Shown: positions 31,999 to 41,129 of the stretch, piece by piece
Layout: each line of letters starts with the position of its first letter
Position numbering within the stretch: the first letter of the stretch is position 1
DNA from: Eleginops maclovinus
Taxonomy: Eukaryota; Chordata; Actinopteri; Perciformes; Eleginopidae
Direction of reading: 5' to 3'
DNA length: 64,000 bases
Assembly (NCBI RefSeq): GCF_036324505.1
Contig: NC_086362.1
Span: forward strand, 9,917,043-9,981,042
Translations under genes and position numbers: made by a program
Notes under the pieces: model-generated
The model's input: only the letters and a program-made list of their open reading frames with translations
Database searches by the model: none
Told to the model about the DNA's origin: nothing

Positions 31999-34900
31999 CT
32001 CAGACCCAGAGTTTGTGAGCTCAGCATTCATAGAGGAGTCTGTAGAGAATAACCCGATAGGAGACGACGACAAAATCTACTTCTTCTTCACGGAGGTGGC
32101 CAAAGAGTACGACCTCTACACCAAAGTCAAAGTGCCCAGGGTGGCACGAGTCTGCAAGGTAACCCATCTCGTTTATATTGAGTTATACATTGACCGATAG
32201 ATTGATCGACTGATGCCTCATTCCTCGTCTTTTCCCACTGTCTGTTCAGTCTGATGTGGGTGGGATGAAGACTCTTCAGCGGCGTTGGACCACTTTCCTC
32301 AAGGCGCAGCTGGTGTGTGAGGACAGACCGAGCGGGCAGCGCTACAATATCCTAACTGACGTCTTCACCACGCAACAGACACCCGGCGACCCCAGCAGCA
32401 CTCTGTTCTACGGACTATTCACGTCCCAGTGGTAAGCTGAGGAGGAGAAGAAAGAGGGGAAAACAGAGCTTCTCTCTTTTGTTCATGAGATAATCATTTT
32501 AAAAAGTCACTGTCAGCTATTAAAGGTGAGAAAGAAGAATTTATAAGGGAGGCGAGAGAGATCACCAGGTTTCCAGTCTTTATGCTAAGCTAAGCGAACT
32601 GTCTCCTGCCTGTAGTTTCTTATTTAGTGTGAGAAATATTCTCATGTAACTCTCATTAAGAAAGTGTATTTCCTAAAATGTCAACTCTTCTGTTCATATT
32701 AAACAACTTAATACAACCTTAATGATGTTCTTCTTCTTAGGGAGCATGAGGAGCTGTCAGCAGTGTGTGTTTTCAGTCTGACTGAAATCAGCAAAGTGAT
32801 GGACGGTCCTTTTAAAGAGCTAAAGAAGACCTGCGAGAACTGGATCAACCCTGAACCTGTCCCAACACCGAGACCTGGCCAGGTACTAAACAGTTCAACC
32901 ACACCACAACTGCATATTTACCATCAGCATCTCTCCTTTATGGAATACATTTCTTTATATACAAAGAACTCAGACTTTTTCTCTCCTTCACTCTCAATTT
33001 GTTAGTGTCTGAACAACGCTTTGAAGGTGGAGGGCTTTGAGACCTCCCTGAAACTCCCTGACAAAGTGTTGACTTTCGTGAGGGACCACCCGCTGATGGA
33101 GAACAGCGTATCTGCAGCGCCTCTCCTGGTCCGCAAGGGAGTCCGATACACCAAGCTGGCTGTAAGTCAGACAGGAGGCGGAGATGGGCAGAGGGGAGCA
33201 GTGCTGCACCTCGGAACAGGTGAGGACAGGGAGGCAGGGTGAAACAGAGAGGAAGGGATATAATATACAGAACATGTGAAGAAATTAACTCAATCTAGAG
33301 TAAAGACAGCTGAAAGGTGTGAAATGAGACGGAAAAACAAATTTATCTTCATTTAAAATATGGACTTGGGTTTTATAACAACAGGTTCAGGGTTGATCCG
33401 GTTCTCGCAGTTCTTCTTGTAACTCTTCTCCTTGTGTTTGTGTGGCGCAGACCGAGGGGAGCTCCACCGGGTGGCGGTAGTGGGACAGAACACCACCTTA
33501 CTGCAGGAGATTCCTCTGTTCAGCTCCCAGGAGCCTGTCAACAACATATTACTGCACCAGGTATTTTGCACAGTTCTTCACACACGCTGCATATTCTAAT
33601 CTGCTGTGTTTAGCCGCTCAGTGGTTCTGTAATGTCTCCCTGTGTTTGCAGGGTCTGGCTCTGGTGGGCAGCCCCCTGTCTCTGGCTCGGGTCCAGGCGG
33701 AAGGCTGCGCTCTGTACGCCGACTGTAAAGAGTGTGCCAGAGCCAGAGGGCTGGGCTGTGTGTGGAGCACAGAGGAGGCCGCCTGCAGCCCCACCACCGC
33801 AGCGTGAGTACTACAGGAAGATCAAACTGGAAACCTTCCAAATCTAAAAACAAAGGCAGACAACTGCAGCATGTGGTTGGATTTTTTTTTAGTTATGTGT
33901 AAATAATAACCCGTTTTTTGTGTGTACAGGCCTGGTCCAGGTGATGTGGTTGACTACGCCTTGAAAAAGTGCGGAACAGTGGAGGGTAAGCGGAATTCAT
34001 TTTTGATTCAGAAAGCTACAGTGAAATGTGGGCAAAGAAAATCGAAGTCCCTGGATCCTACATCATTGCAACATGAATGTACACAAGACAATAATAATAG
34101 AAACAATACAAAAATGTGTATTATCCTCTGATTTCCAGCCTGTGTAACATTAACATATTCTCTCTGTGTGTTTCTCTTCTGTCTCTCTGCGTGTTGTCTC
34201 CTCCAGGGCGTTGCAGTCCGTCCATGAGTGAGCTGCGTGTTTCTCTGGGTCTGCGTCTCCTGTTGCCATGTGTCCAGCTGTCTCCCAGGCCCTGCAGCTG
34301 GGAGCACCCCCCCCACAGACAAACCCGGCAGCACAACTCTGACCTGGAAGTGACAGTCACAGAGGACAGCCTTGGAAAATACATTTGCACATGCCAGGTA
34401 CACAGGCAAAACACATGTTCAAAACGTAGCTTTGCATATTTCCCTGTTCGCTTTTCATCCTGGAAGCTCCTACTGTACTGTGAACTTCAGAGTTTAAGAG
34501 ATTTTATTTAATGTTATTACAAACTGTTTGCAAGATTAAACAAGTCTTTGTCTCTGTCATGTTGCTCTTCTCCAGGAGGCGGGGCCAGGAGTCAGAGACC
34601 CCACCCCCTGTCGCAGAGCAGCCTATGATCTGACTCTAGATGACCCCAGTGCCATAGGAGTGATGGTGACAGCAGGGGGGCGTCACGTGCTGGCCATCTA
34701 CATCCTTTTCTTCTTCTTGGGTTTAGTGTTTGGTGCATTCCTCCTCTACTTCTTTACCCGTCGGCGCAGCATTGTCCACCAGGGTCACCACCTGCCGGAT
34801 AATTCGCTGTCTTCAGAAAAGGGGCGGGACTTGCTGGGCTCCTCAGCCACGCCGCAGTCCCCGAGCAGCGCCAGCCTACTGTCAGACGGATTCAGGCTGA

Positions 34901-35280
34901 CGGAAAAACGAAACGGGACAGCGACCTCAAACACAACCACAACGCTGCTCAGCAACAATGGGAATGGTGGTCTCCATGGCAATAGCTACAGCGGCACCCT
35001 GATCAGCCCCAGCAATGGCCACGGGAACTCCCTGTACTCCAGCTGCAACACGAGCAACAGCGGACTGAAGCTTACCTCTGAAATTTTAGCTGCAGACTTG
35101 CTGGATGGAAGGACGGGGGAGAGAGGGAGGCCTCAGGAGAGGGAGTCGGGGGACGAGGTGGATGAGGGGCTGGGGGACGCCTTAGGGGATGGAATGAAAG
35201 GACTGGAGGAGGAGATGGCAAGCTTCCCCATGTATAAATCACCAGCACCCCTGGCTAAGTGTGAAGAAAGCTCGATATGA
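27410..35280 (+). CDS. sema4: Class 4 semaphorin, transmembrane (5' end missing)
   Basis: Transmembrane axon-guidance and cell-signalling ligand that binds plexins through its sema domain. Fourteen exons join in frame with GT/AG sites: 27410-27555, 27965-28024, 31249-31347, 31540-31651, 31749-31868, 32004-32158, 32250-32431, 32741-32882, 33006-33219, 33451-33560, 33652-33803, 33930-33985, 34207-34397, 34576-35280. They encode 813 residues: a nearly complete sema domain, a Cys-rich PSI domain, one short Ig-like domain, one membrane span and a 170-residue Ser/Asn-rich tail ending EESSI, a class I PDZ ligand. The first exon starts with two bases of a split codon, so the signal-peptide exon lies upstream and was not found. 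The Ig region and the ALAxC(E/D)xSI-like end recall SEMA4F. Fish databases also use 'sema4e' for such genes. Class 4 is firm; the paralogue is not. Confidence 0.9.
27965..28024 (+). CDS. sema4: sema4 exon b
   Basis: A 60-bp exon, acceptor TTGATTCAG, donor GAG|GTGAGA. Encodes [13 protein letters not shown] then KGKTE, the usual 'W..P....CxxKGK' block of class 4 semaphorins. Confidence 0.92.
28529..28640. repeat. (GT)n with interrupted (GTCT) end
   Basis: About 38 GT units, then mixed GTCT/GTGTCT units. It lies in the 3.2-kb intron between the second and third recognised semaphorin exons. Confidence 0.95.
28641..31248. other. Rest of semaphorin intron
   Basis: Holds a G-rich run near 30379-30400 and an AT-rich stretch at 30960-31190. 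A 180-codon open frame spans 30380-30922 without recognisable features. I see no alternative exon with family similarity. Confidence 0.55.
31249..31347 (+). CDS. sema4: sema4 exon c: sema domain
   Basis: 99 bp, in phase 0 at both ends, so it could be skipped without a frameshift. Encodes DCNNYIRLL and [11 protein letters not shown]. The donor GTCAGT runs straight into the (GT)n array that follows. Confidence 0.95.
31351..31428. repeat. (GT)n array abutting a splice donor
   Basis: About 38 GT units starting within four bases of the exon boundary at 31347/31348, so the donor site is embedded in the edge of the array. Confidence 0.97.
31540..31651 (+). CDS. sema4: sema4 exon d: sema domain
   Basis: Acceptor GTCCCGCAG, donor G|GTGAGA. 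Encodes LTSFTLEKA and [16 protein letters not shown], the conserved GKCPFdP motif. Confidence 0.95.
31749..31868 (+). CDS. sema4: sema4 exon e: sema domain
   Basis: Acceptor TGTGTCTAG, donor G|GTGAGAC. Encodes [14 protein letters not shown] and [10 protein letters not shown]. Phase 1 at both ends. Confidence 0.95.
31956..31996. repeat. (GT)n array within a splice acceptor tract
   Basis: About 20 GT units ending seven bases before the AG acceptor of the next exon, so the polypyrimidine tract is only TTTCTC. Confidence 0.96.
32004..32158 (+). CDS. sema4: sema4 exon f: sema domain
   Basis: Encodes [20 protein letters not shown] and RVARVCK, hallmarks of the sema propeller. Its 155-bp length means skipping would shift the frame. 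The acceptor lies next to a (TG)n array. Confidence 0.95.
32250..32431 (+). CDS. sema4: sema4 exon g: sema domain
   Basis: Acceptor CTGTTCAG, donor TG|GTAAGC. Encodes [20 protein letters not shown] and [10 protein letters not shown], the most conserved part of vertebrate semaphorins. Confidence 0.96.
32741..32882 (+). CDS. sema4: sema4 exon h: sema domain
   Basis: Encodes [24 protein letters not shown] and PTPRPGQ, the class 4 'PxPRPGxC' block. The Cys is supplied by the next exon. Confidence 0.95.
33006..33219 (+). CDS. sema4: sema4 exon i: sema domain
   Basis: Acceptor TTTGTTAG, donor G|GTGAGG. Encodes [20 protein letters not shown] and RYTKLAV, typical of the last propeller blades. Confidence 0.95.
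33451..33560 (+). CDS. sema4: sema4 exon j: end of sema domain
   Basis: Encodes [12 protein letters not shown] and [13 protein letters not shown], the family's 'GxxHKAV...vqnlll' closing segment. Confidence 0.94.
33652..33803 (+). CDS. sema4: sema4 exon k: PSI domain
   Basis: Encodes [20 protein letters not shown] and AACSP. Cysteine spacing follows the plexin-semaphorin-integrin fold, although the usual ARDPYCAW reads [10 protein letters not shown] here. Confidence 0.93.
33930..33985 (+). CDS. sema4: sema4 exon l: PSI-Ig linker
   Basis: A 56-bp exon joining in phase on both sides. Encodes [19 protein letters not shown]. Confidence 0.88.
34207..34397 (+). CDS. sema4: sema4 exon m: Ig-like domain
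   Basis: Acceptor CTCCTCCAG, donor CAG|GTACAC. Shows an Ig-like layout: LLLPC, CSWEHPP, then [11 protein letters not shown] (the D-x-G-x-Y-x-C pattern). Confidence 0.92.
34576..35280 (+). CDS. sema4: sema4 last exon: membrane span and cytoplasmic tail
   Basis: Encodes a short juxtamembrane stalk and one hydrophobic span ([19 protein letters not shown]) followed by the stop-transfer TRRR. The tail is rich in Ser, Asn, Thr and Gly, then has an acidic part (DEVDEGLGD) and ends CEESSI before TGA. The tail binds PDZ scaffolds such as PSD-95 in several mammalian class 4 members. Confidence 0.95.
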   Translation, partial: EAGPGVRDPTPCRRAAYDLTLDDPSAIGVMVTAGGRHVLAIYILFFFLGLVFGAFLLYFFTRRRSIVHQGHHLPDNSLSSEKGRDLLGSSATPQSPSSASLLSDGFRLTEKRNGTATSNTTTTLLSNNGNGGLHGNSYSGTLISPSNGHGNSLYSSCNTSNSGLKLTSEILAADLLDGRTGERGRPQERESGDEVDEGLGDALGDGMKGLEEEMASFPMYKSPAPLAKCEESSI

Positions 35281-36120
35281 AAGGGTGATGTTGATGCACC
35301 ATTTAGCATCCTCAAAACAAACTGAACTATCCCGGGAGGGATGCAAAATGGCTACTGCCAAATGCCTTTAAACGGAGCTGTGGCATGAAGAGCGACTACA
35401 GAGATATATGAGAAATATACGATAAGTTTATTAAGCATGTGCAGGAGAAACGAGTGGCATTCAGGATGAGAGCCACTGCTGAAAATGTGTCATAATATAA
35501 AATGTAAATACGAGCAGTCCGAGCTGATTGTGATGTTGCGCAATTTAAATGTTTAAAAAAAAATCAAAGATGAAGTGTCTACATGTGTAGACATTGAAAA
35601 GCCATAGTCTTTCTCCTTTACTCCTGTTGTTGTTTGCTCTCTCATTCTCCTGACAGCACTTTGAGTCTCTCAGCACCTGCCTCTTTCTCTGTGTTTCTAC
35701 TCCTCTCTCTGACACATCCCAGAAATCCCAGAAATCCACAGACCCAAAAGACTGAGCCACAGACCGTCCGATCATGCAGCATCAATCCTGTGTTTCAAGC
35801 AGAGAGATGCTGCTGTCAGAGAGTAGAGAACCGTGAAGAGAGTCCCTCAGATGGACGACAGTGACGGGGCTGTCCCTGCCTGCCCTGCCACACAGCTCAG
35901 CAGGATGATGCGTGTCAGTGTGGAAAGCTCAACATGCAAGAAACTGCCCAGTGACGTGTCTCTGTTCACCTTCACAGTTACTGGAACACGTGAATGTGAA
36001 ATTCATTTAAGCCTCACGGAATGGACCTCGCCACCATCACCTCGTTTTGTGAGTGTGGAACTTAAAACATGTATTGTTTTTGTCATGTTGTTTTGTAATA
36101 AAGCGTAAAAAGGTTGCTGG
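35281..36120 (+). other. sema4: sema4 3' untranslated region with polyadenylation signal
   Basis: About 820 bp after the stop with no coding features. AATAAA at 36097-36102 is the best end signal. The convergent sulfotransferase transcript would end about 0.5 kb further on. Confidence 0.75.
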
Positions 36121-36199
36121 CTATGGTTGTGCTTCCTTTACCCCAACAGAAATCATACATGGTACAATGTTTCAACTGTGTGTGTCTTGAGTGTGTGAA

Positions 36200-36460
36200 C
36201 CTTTTTAAGATATGCAACACATTGAACCAGTTTTTACCACACACACTTGTATTTTCATGTGTATTAGCTGCTGCACTTTTAGAAGTACTAAATAATTACA
36301 TTTTTCAATATATTGTCTCATGGCCATTTTTATTACATTTGTTTCCAACATACTCGACTTCATCCTATCCATGGTGTCTTTTATTGTTTAATGTCTTCCT
36401 TTGTTTGTTTACCACCATTGAACTTTCTAACCCTTTTGTGTATTCAGTATTACCTTCCTC
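36200..36460. repeat. Left flank of sulfotransferase locus, copied at 41.83-42.15 kb
   Basis: Shares long near-identical stretches with about 41830-42150, for example the words ACACATTGAACCAGTTTT, TTTTTCAATATATTGTCTCA, CTTCATCCTATCCATGGTGT and TTTGTGTATTCAGTATTA, in the same order. Non-coding. Confidence 0.85.
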
Positions 36461-36647
36461 TCTTTCTTTCTCATTTTGTTGTCACTTCTTGTATTATATC
36501 GCTCGTTGTTTAACCATGTGCTAATTATCTCCCCATGTTTTGAGTAGAAGTATATCTTGTGTTTTGGATTTGCTTATTTTCTACCCACCTCCTGGCATTT
36601 TCTTTAAACCTCTTAAGAAAGATTTCTCCAAACTGGTGTGAATAGGT

Positions 36648-36653
36648 TTTATT
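36648..36653 (-). terminator. Polyadenylation signal of the sulfotransferase gene
   Basis: AATAAA on the - strand, 125 bp past the stop codon. A second AATAAA-type word lies near 36698. Confidence 0.6.
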
Positions 36654-36777
36654 TACAAGAAAAAATCCCCTTAAATAACCACAATACTTTAAACAAGTTT
36701 ATTTGAGGTGTTTGAGTATTCGTCATGTCCTTTAGAGATTGTTCTGTACTCAGCACTGAGTTAGTGGTGACTTCCTC

Positions 36778-37018
36778 TCAAACATCCAGTAGTTTTTCAG
36801 GCCTTTTGTAGCCAAACATCCTGAAGTCCTCCTCATAGAGCGTGTACAGCTTCCTCCTGTCCTCTAGGGGCACTGTGCTGAACCAGTCTAACAGAAAAGC
36901 AGATGTGGTCATGTTTTCATAGGAAGGAGGGAACCTGATGTCTTCCTGCAGCATTAAGATCTTCAGCAGCTGTGTGGCGTCCTGCTGAAGAGTCTCCTGA
37001 TGGCCCACAAAATCATAC
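36778..37018 (-). CDS. chst12-like: chst12-like exon 5 (C-terminus)
   Basis: Acceptor CACCTGTCAG. Starts with the last base of a split Lys codon, then YDFVGHQETLQQDATQLL, FPPSYENMT and a final GYKRPEKLLDV before the stop. Confidence 0.92.
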
Positions 37019-39023
37019 CTGACAGGTGAAACAAACTGGTCAAAATCTGCATTGTTTTGTGTTGACATTGCATTCATTTGTAATATGTGTCTAGGAACTT
37101 GTAAAGATATTTCAAGCTCAGCTGCAGCAATTAGGAGTGTTCCTGTTGGAATGCGTCCCTCCTGTGATTCCCTATTTGAACACAATTCTAAATCACCAAA
37201 GTATACATTCACAGATCTACAGGGAAAGTCTCAAGATAGAAACAAAATCATCAAAGCTGGGATACATTAGTTTTCAATTTAGTCCATTCAGGGACAAATC
37301 CTTAAAGGTCAGACACTAAAATAAGAGATTCATAATGAATGGCAAATGGGTTCTTGAACAGTATGCTGAGGTCTTAAACAAAATCTGTAAACTTTATTCA
37401 AAAATATATCTGTTAGTTTATGTCAATGATATTCCCTCTGTGATATCTCATAGCTGTTTCAAAGTAGGAGTAAAATTCAGCATTCTGGGATAGTTATCTC
37501 CATTTCATTTGAATTTCTTTTATGCTGTTCACAATAATATACAATAATATTAGAATTCACCTGTAGGATCCATGAATGCCAGAGAGTGGGGATTTATTTT
37601 GTACATTTAAGAAGGTTTTTCATGTTTATATTTTGGCATTGGTCTTTGTTTTGTGATCCATTTTGGGTTTTGATTAGTTGGGTCACGTGTGTATGGACGG
37701 CACTTAAAGCAGTAATTTGTGTATAAAGTAGTTCCTCCATAGATCCTACCCACCACAGAAACAGACATTAATGAACGTACTTTATAAGACAAGGGTGGCA
37801 CAGGCGATGCATCTGCCTCCAGTGGGGTTCAAAAGGCTCCTTCTTCACCGTCAGCGGGTCCAGCAGGTACTGGATGAAGTTCTGGAATGAGACTCTCATC
37901 CCGGATGCGTTGGCCTCGTCAAGGGTCAGTGGAGGGTCAGTCTGGTTTGCATACAGGCGCAGAATGTGCCGGCCATATTCTTTGTAGAAGTACTCATTGG
38001 GGTGCTGGAACTTGCTTCTATAGGCGGAGATGAGACGCACAAATGGGTCCCGGACATACAGGAACTTTGTGTATTGCTTCAACTTGGCCTGTAGTAAAAA
38101 ACAAAAAGTTAAAGCTTCCTGGTTGTGATTGTTAGACCCTTTTGATTGGTCATTGTGTGGACTGACCCTAATCTCTGGTCTTGGGAAGCTGTTGAGGAGA
38201 GGCAGAGTGTCGGGGAGGTGGACAAAGTCAACAGATATGGAGACAGGGTCAGGATAGGGCTCGTCCTGGGTCAGGGCAAACATCACTCTCTTCCAGTTGG
38301 TGCACGCCACCTGTTGATAAATGAGAAATCCTTTATTCTGCTTCGGTGGGGAAATGTACTGCGTTACAGCAGCAAAGGGTCATTGCAGATAAAAGGAAAA
38401 AGAGTAGACGTATCGTAAATAATAGGCAAGTCGCATTAATTAAAATAAGTACACCATGAATTGGTTAACCACACAGACACAGTGTGAGTTCATTGAGAGT
38501 GTCCTCATTAAGTCCCATAGGTGTGTTATGTTCGTGTCACCTTGGGAATGTAACAGTAGATGATGCCGTGTTTGTCGTCCACAATGAGGTTCTCCAGCTT
38601 TTTGTTGCTGATGTCTTCTAAACGGTGTTTGAATGTCTCCTTGTCCCCGGCACATGTGTCTCTCATCAGCTGCTTCCTCACCTCCTGCATCTCATGGATC
38701 CTCTCCTCTGTTATAAGACGGAAATGTTTGTTTAGGTGTTAAATGTGAGTCACGATTATCCAAAAGCAAGCACAGAGGGGTGAGGTCGCCGCGCCAACAT
38801 TAACTAATCTATTCTATTAATATTGTTCCGAGGCAGTGGAACATGAACCTAGTCTCTGAAGCATGAGGACGAAACAGGAAGCACAGCAGGAACGATAAGA
38901 AACTAAGACACACTTTGTACCTTGGCTGTTGTGTGACATGTCCAAGTGGTAAAAGGACAATGCAAAGAGAAACATGGATCCCACAAATCCAAGGAGCTGC
39001 TTGAATCCTCTGCATTGTGCCAT
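36778..39023 (-). CDS. chst12-like: Golgi carbohydrate sulfotransferase, CHST12-like
   Basis: Type II Golgi enzyme moving sulfate from PAPS to the 4-O position of GalNAc in chondroitin/dermatan chains, if it acts like its relatives. Five exons on the - strand join in frame: 39023-38921, 38707-38541, 38310-38167, 38088-37781, 37018-36778, giving 320 residues. Residues 1-34 hold a hydrophobic anchor (LLGFVGSMFLFALSFY). The 5'-phosphosulfate site reads YCYIPKVACTNWKR across an exon joint, and the 3'-phosphate site is VRDPFVRLISAYRSKF. RLYANQT, FIQYLLDP, HWRQM-LCHPC, FPPSYEN and GYKRPEKLL fit CHST12 better than CHST11. The start ATG has a strong context (GCCATGG). Human CHST12 (414 residues) has an undivided coding region as I recall, so the intron-rich layout differs. 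Orthology is not settled. Confidence 0.9.
37781..38088 (-). CDS. chst12-like: chst12-like exon 4 (3'-phosphate-binding region)
   Basis: Acceptor TTTACTACAG, donor GTACGT. Carries FLYVRDPFVRLISAYRSKF, two N-glycosylation sequons (NQT, NAS) and HWRQMHRLCHPC. Confidence 0.94.
38167..38310 (-). CDS. chst12-like: chst12-like exon 3
   Basis: Acceptor TTATCAACAG, donor GTCAGT; 48 codons. Begins exactly at VACTNWKRVM, the second half of the PAPS-binding motif. Confidence 0.93.
38541..38707 (-). CDS. chst12-like: chst12-like exon 2
   Basis: Acceptor TTATAACAG, donor AAG|GTGACA. Carries a charged stem segment and ends with NLIVDDKHGIIYCYIPK, the first half of the PAPS-binding motif. Confidence 0.92.
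38921..39023 (-). CDS. chst12-like: chst12-like exon 1 (signal anchor)
   Basis: ATG at 39023 in GCCATGG context, then 34 residues with one hydrophobic span. The donor CAAG|GTACAA joins exon 2 in phase 1 to give ...SQEERIHEM. An acceptor-like TTGACAG just upstream suggests a separate 5' untranslated exon. Confidence 0.82.
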
Positions 39024-39419
39024 GGCAACAAGAGCTGTCAATGAATCAGAAGCAAACATGTAGCATTTTAAAAACACTCATTTTTATGAATGATGGTAAA
39101 AGCCATTATCCCTACATTTCTTCCTGATTAAATACTGTATAAATAGTGTGCAAACACCAGTCTAAAGCTCAGAGGGCCGTGTAAAACTTAAAAGAAGGTG
39201 TCAAATAGTTCATGCTGGTTTTGTACAGCGTAGGATTCCTGAATCTAGTTGAAGCTAAAGTCAAGTGCATTGTGTTTGCAATCAAATCAGGTCACTAGAG
39301 TTATAAAACAGATCGTATAAGTAAGGTTTTATTTTATTTTAATGTATCCTATGGGAAAGGCACATCTAATAAGAACACAAAAATCTGCCAAATAATCACA
39401 CACCATTTAGCATTCAAGG

Positions 39420-40000
39420 CGTCAGGAACAAACTCACTTTAGTATATCAAATTTAAACACAAACAATCATGTCTCCTTTCACATGTGTACAAGACTCAGA
39501 TCAGTTTAACTCACAGAGGGGGGCAAGAGTAATTATATGAAATGAACATGCTTTGATTTGATGCTACTATAATTAAAATCCATTCAAACATCACTCACCC
39601 CGCTGCGGAATTCCCTAGTAAATGTGTTGGGATGATATGAGAGAAAGTCCGTAAAGCCTTAAGACTCATGCTGGACACAGTGAACTGTGAGGATCTGGTT
39701 GACTCAGAAGACAGCAGACAGGTTGAACAGGAGTGTTTGTACGGAGGAGTGTTTCAGCAAACATTTATTCATCAAATCCTCATCCCGGATCTCAGTTGGC
39801 AGCAGGGGTTGCCAATATTGTGTTTTTAGAAATTCTAAAGGTGTGGTTACCCCCACAAGGAAATTAAATATGTAAATGAAACTTCAGAATGACTAAGATG
39901 TGTTAATCCCCGAGCGTAAGTTTTTCACTCTTACATTACAGGGTTAGGCTGAAATACACTCACAAACAGGACCTATAGACATGCACTCACTAATGAACAG
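39420..40000. repeat. Right flank of sulfotransferase locus, copied at 42.15-42.77 kb
   Basis: Matches 42150-42765 in order and orientation. Shared words include ATGTGTACAAGACTCAG, TTTGATGCTACTA, CATTCAAACATCACTCACC, CATCAAATCCTCATCCCGGA and CAAACAGGACCTATAGACAT. Confidence 0.88.
39599..39690 (-). other. chst12-like: Probable 5' untranslated exon of chst12-like gene
   Basis: A consensus donor, GTGAGT, lies on the - strand at 39598-39593, after a GC-richer block. The transcription start is not defined. The same block and donor recur in the flank copy at 42.3 kb, which suggests function in the ancestor. Confidence 0.5.
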
Positions 40001-40002
40001 GT

Positions 40003-40115
40003 GGCAGAGTGAAAAGCGCTGCAAAAGTCCCGTATTTTTGGAACGATCGGGACTTGAACCAGCGACCCTTCGGTTACAAATCAAAGTTTCTACAGACTGA
40101 GCTACTGCCTCCTCA
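40003..40115 (-). mobile_element. tRNA-derived SINE head, reverse orientation
   Basis: On the - strand the sequence has a box A (TAGCTCAGTCTGTAG) and box B (GGTTCAAGTCC) in tRNA-like arrangement, followed by CCAAAAATACGGGAC. The ends do not form an acceptor stem, so this is not a working tRNA gene. It resembles the head of a widespread percomorph SINE and lacks a clear 3' tail. Confidence 0.7.
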
Positions 40116-40269
40116 GACAGTACAAACTATTTGGTTGTATCCTCATCTGATTTATTCTGCTACATTTGAACATACATGATACCGTGTCAGAGAGGTGGGA
40201 GTGAGCAATACTTAAAAACATGTATAGAGGACTCGTAGAAACCCCCAACGCTGTTAATCTTCCTCATCT

Positions 40270-40365
40270 TTCTTTCACTTCATGAGATGTTGGATGTTAC
40301 AGTAACTACAAAAAAAAAATACTAAATGCTCCTGCTGTCCCCCCTCCCTTATGGCGTCTGTCTGC
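40270..40365. repeat. Diverged copy of the small-gene upstream flank
   Basis: Resembles 45260-45355 and 48135-48230: a TTTC(A)..TCATGAGAT word, then TTACAGTAACT, then AAATGCTC..GCTGTCCCCCC and TGGCGT..GTCTGC in order. It appears to be the end of an older unit, before the LINE insertion. Confidence 0.6.
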
Positions 40366-40410
40366 TGATTGTTTATTTGGATATAATTACGCTGGACTGT
40401 TTACTCCTTT

Positions 40411-41053
40411 AAATCTAGCTCACATCTTGCAAATCAATATTATTCACAGAACCTACTTTACACCTGAAAGACTTCATAGGATAAATGAATCAATTTCAGA
40501 TCTTTGCCCTAGATGTAAGACAGAAACAGGCAGTCTAATTCACATGTTCTGGGAATGTAATTAAAACATTACTGGGGGTCAATGGGAGACTCTTAAAGAG
40601 ATTTCTGGGTTTGAGATTCCTTGTTCACCCAAACTGGCTTTGTTAGGCGATATCTCTGACATCCCTTCTAATAAAAGGAATAAGGTGCTCCTAATCAAAC
40701 TGGCCATGATTGCTGGCAACAAATATATTGCTCTATTATGGAAGAGTGCAGAACCCCCTCCTGTGTCCACGTGGCTTAAAGAAATCTCCTCATACATGAT
40801 GTTTCGAAAAAATGGTGTTTAACCTCAAAAGAAAACCACCTCTCTTTGATAATTACTGGTCTGGAGGTAGGGGTGGGTGTGACTGGTCTTAGGTGTTTTT
40901 TTGTTGTATTATCTCTTTGTATTTTATTTGACTTATTTCTTTGTATACATTCTTACTGTAATAGTCTTTTTAATTTTTTGTAATAAGCTTTTTACACTCC
41001 TTTATATTTCTGTTCTGTAATTGTGTTATGTGTGAAAAAATCTAGCTCACATC
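40411..41053 (+). mobile_element. 5'-truncated LINE (L1/Tx1-like) with 16-bp flanking repeat
   Basis: Body 40427-41037. The + strand frame reads IIHRTYFTPERLHRINES, DLCPRCKTETGSLIHMFWEC, the Cys/His motif at the end of L1/Tx1-type ORF2. After a stop comes a further segment, LIKLAMIAGNKYIALLWKSA. The 3' end is A-rich (GTGAAAAAA). The word AAATCTAGCTCACATC occurs at 40411-40426 and 41038-41053, as expected for a target-site duplication. Stops and frame changes show it is dead. Confidence 0.75.
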
Positions 41054-41129
41054 CTTTGACGTTTTGCATACAGAATCAGTGCGACATCACAGGAGAATAA
41101 AAAATTCAGTGGGTGCATTTACATAAATG

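Noticed and set aside
40042..40113. tRNA gene on the - strand
   Set aside because: Box A and box B are present, but the 5' and 3' ends do not pair into an acceptor stem, and the sequence runs on as a SINE head.
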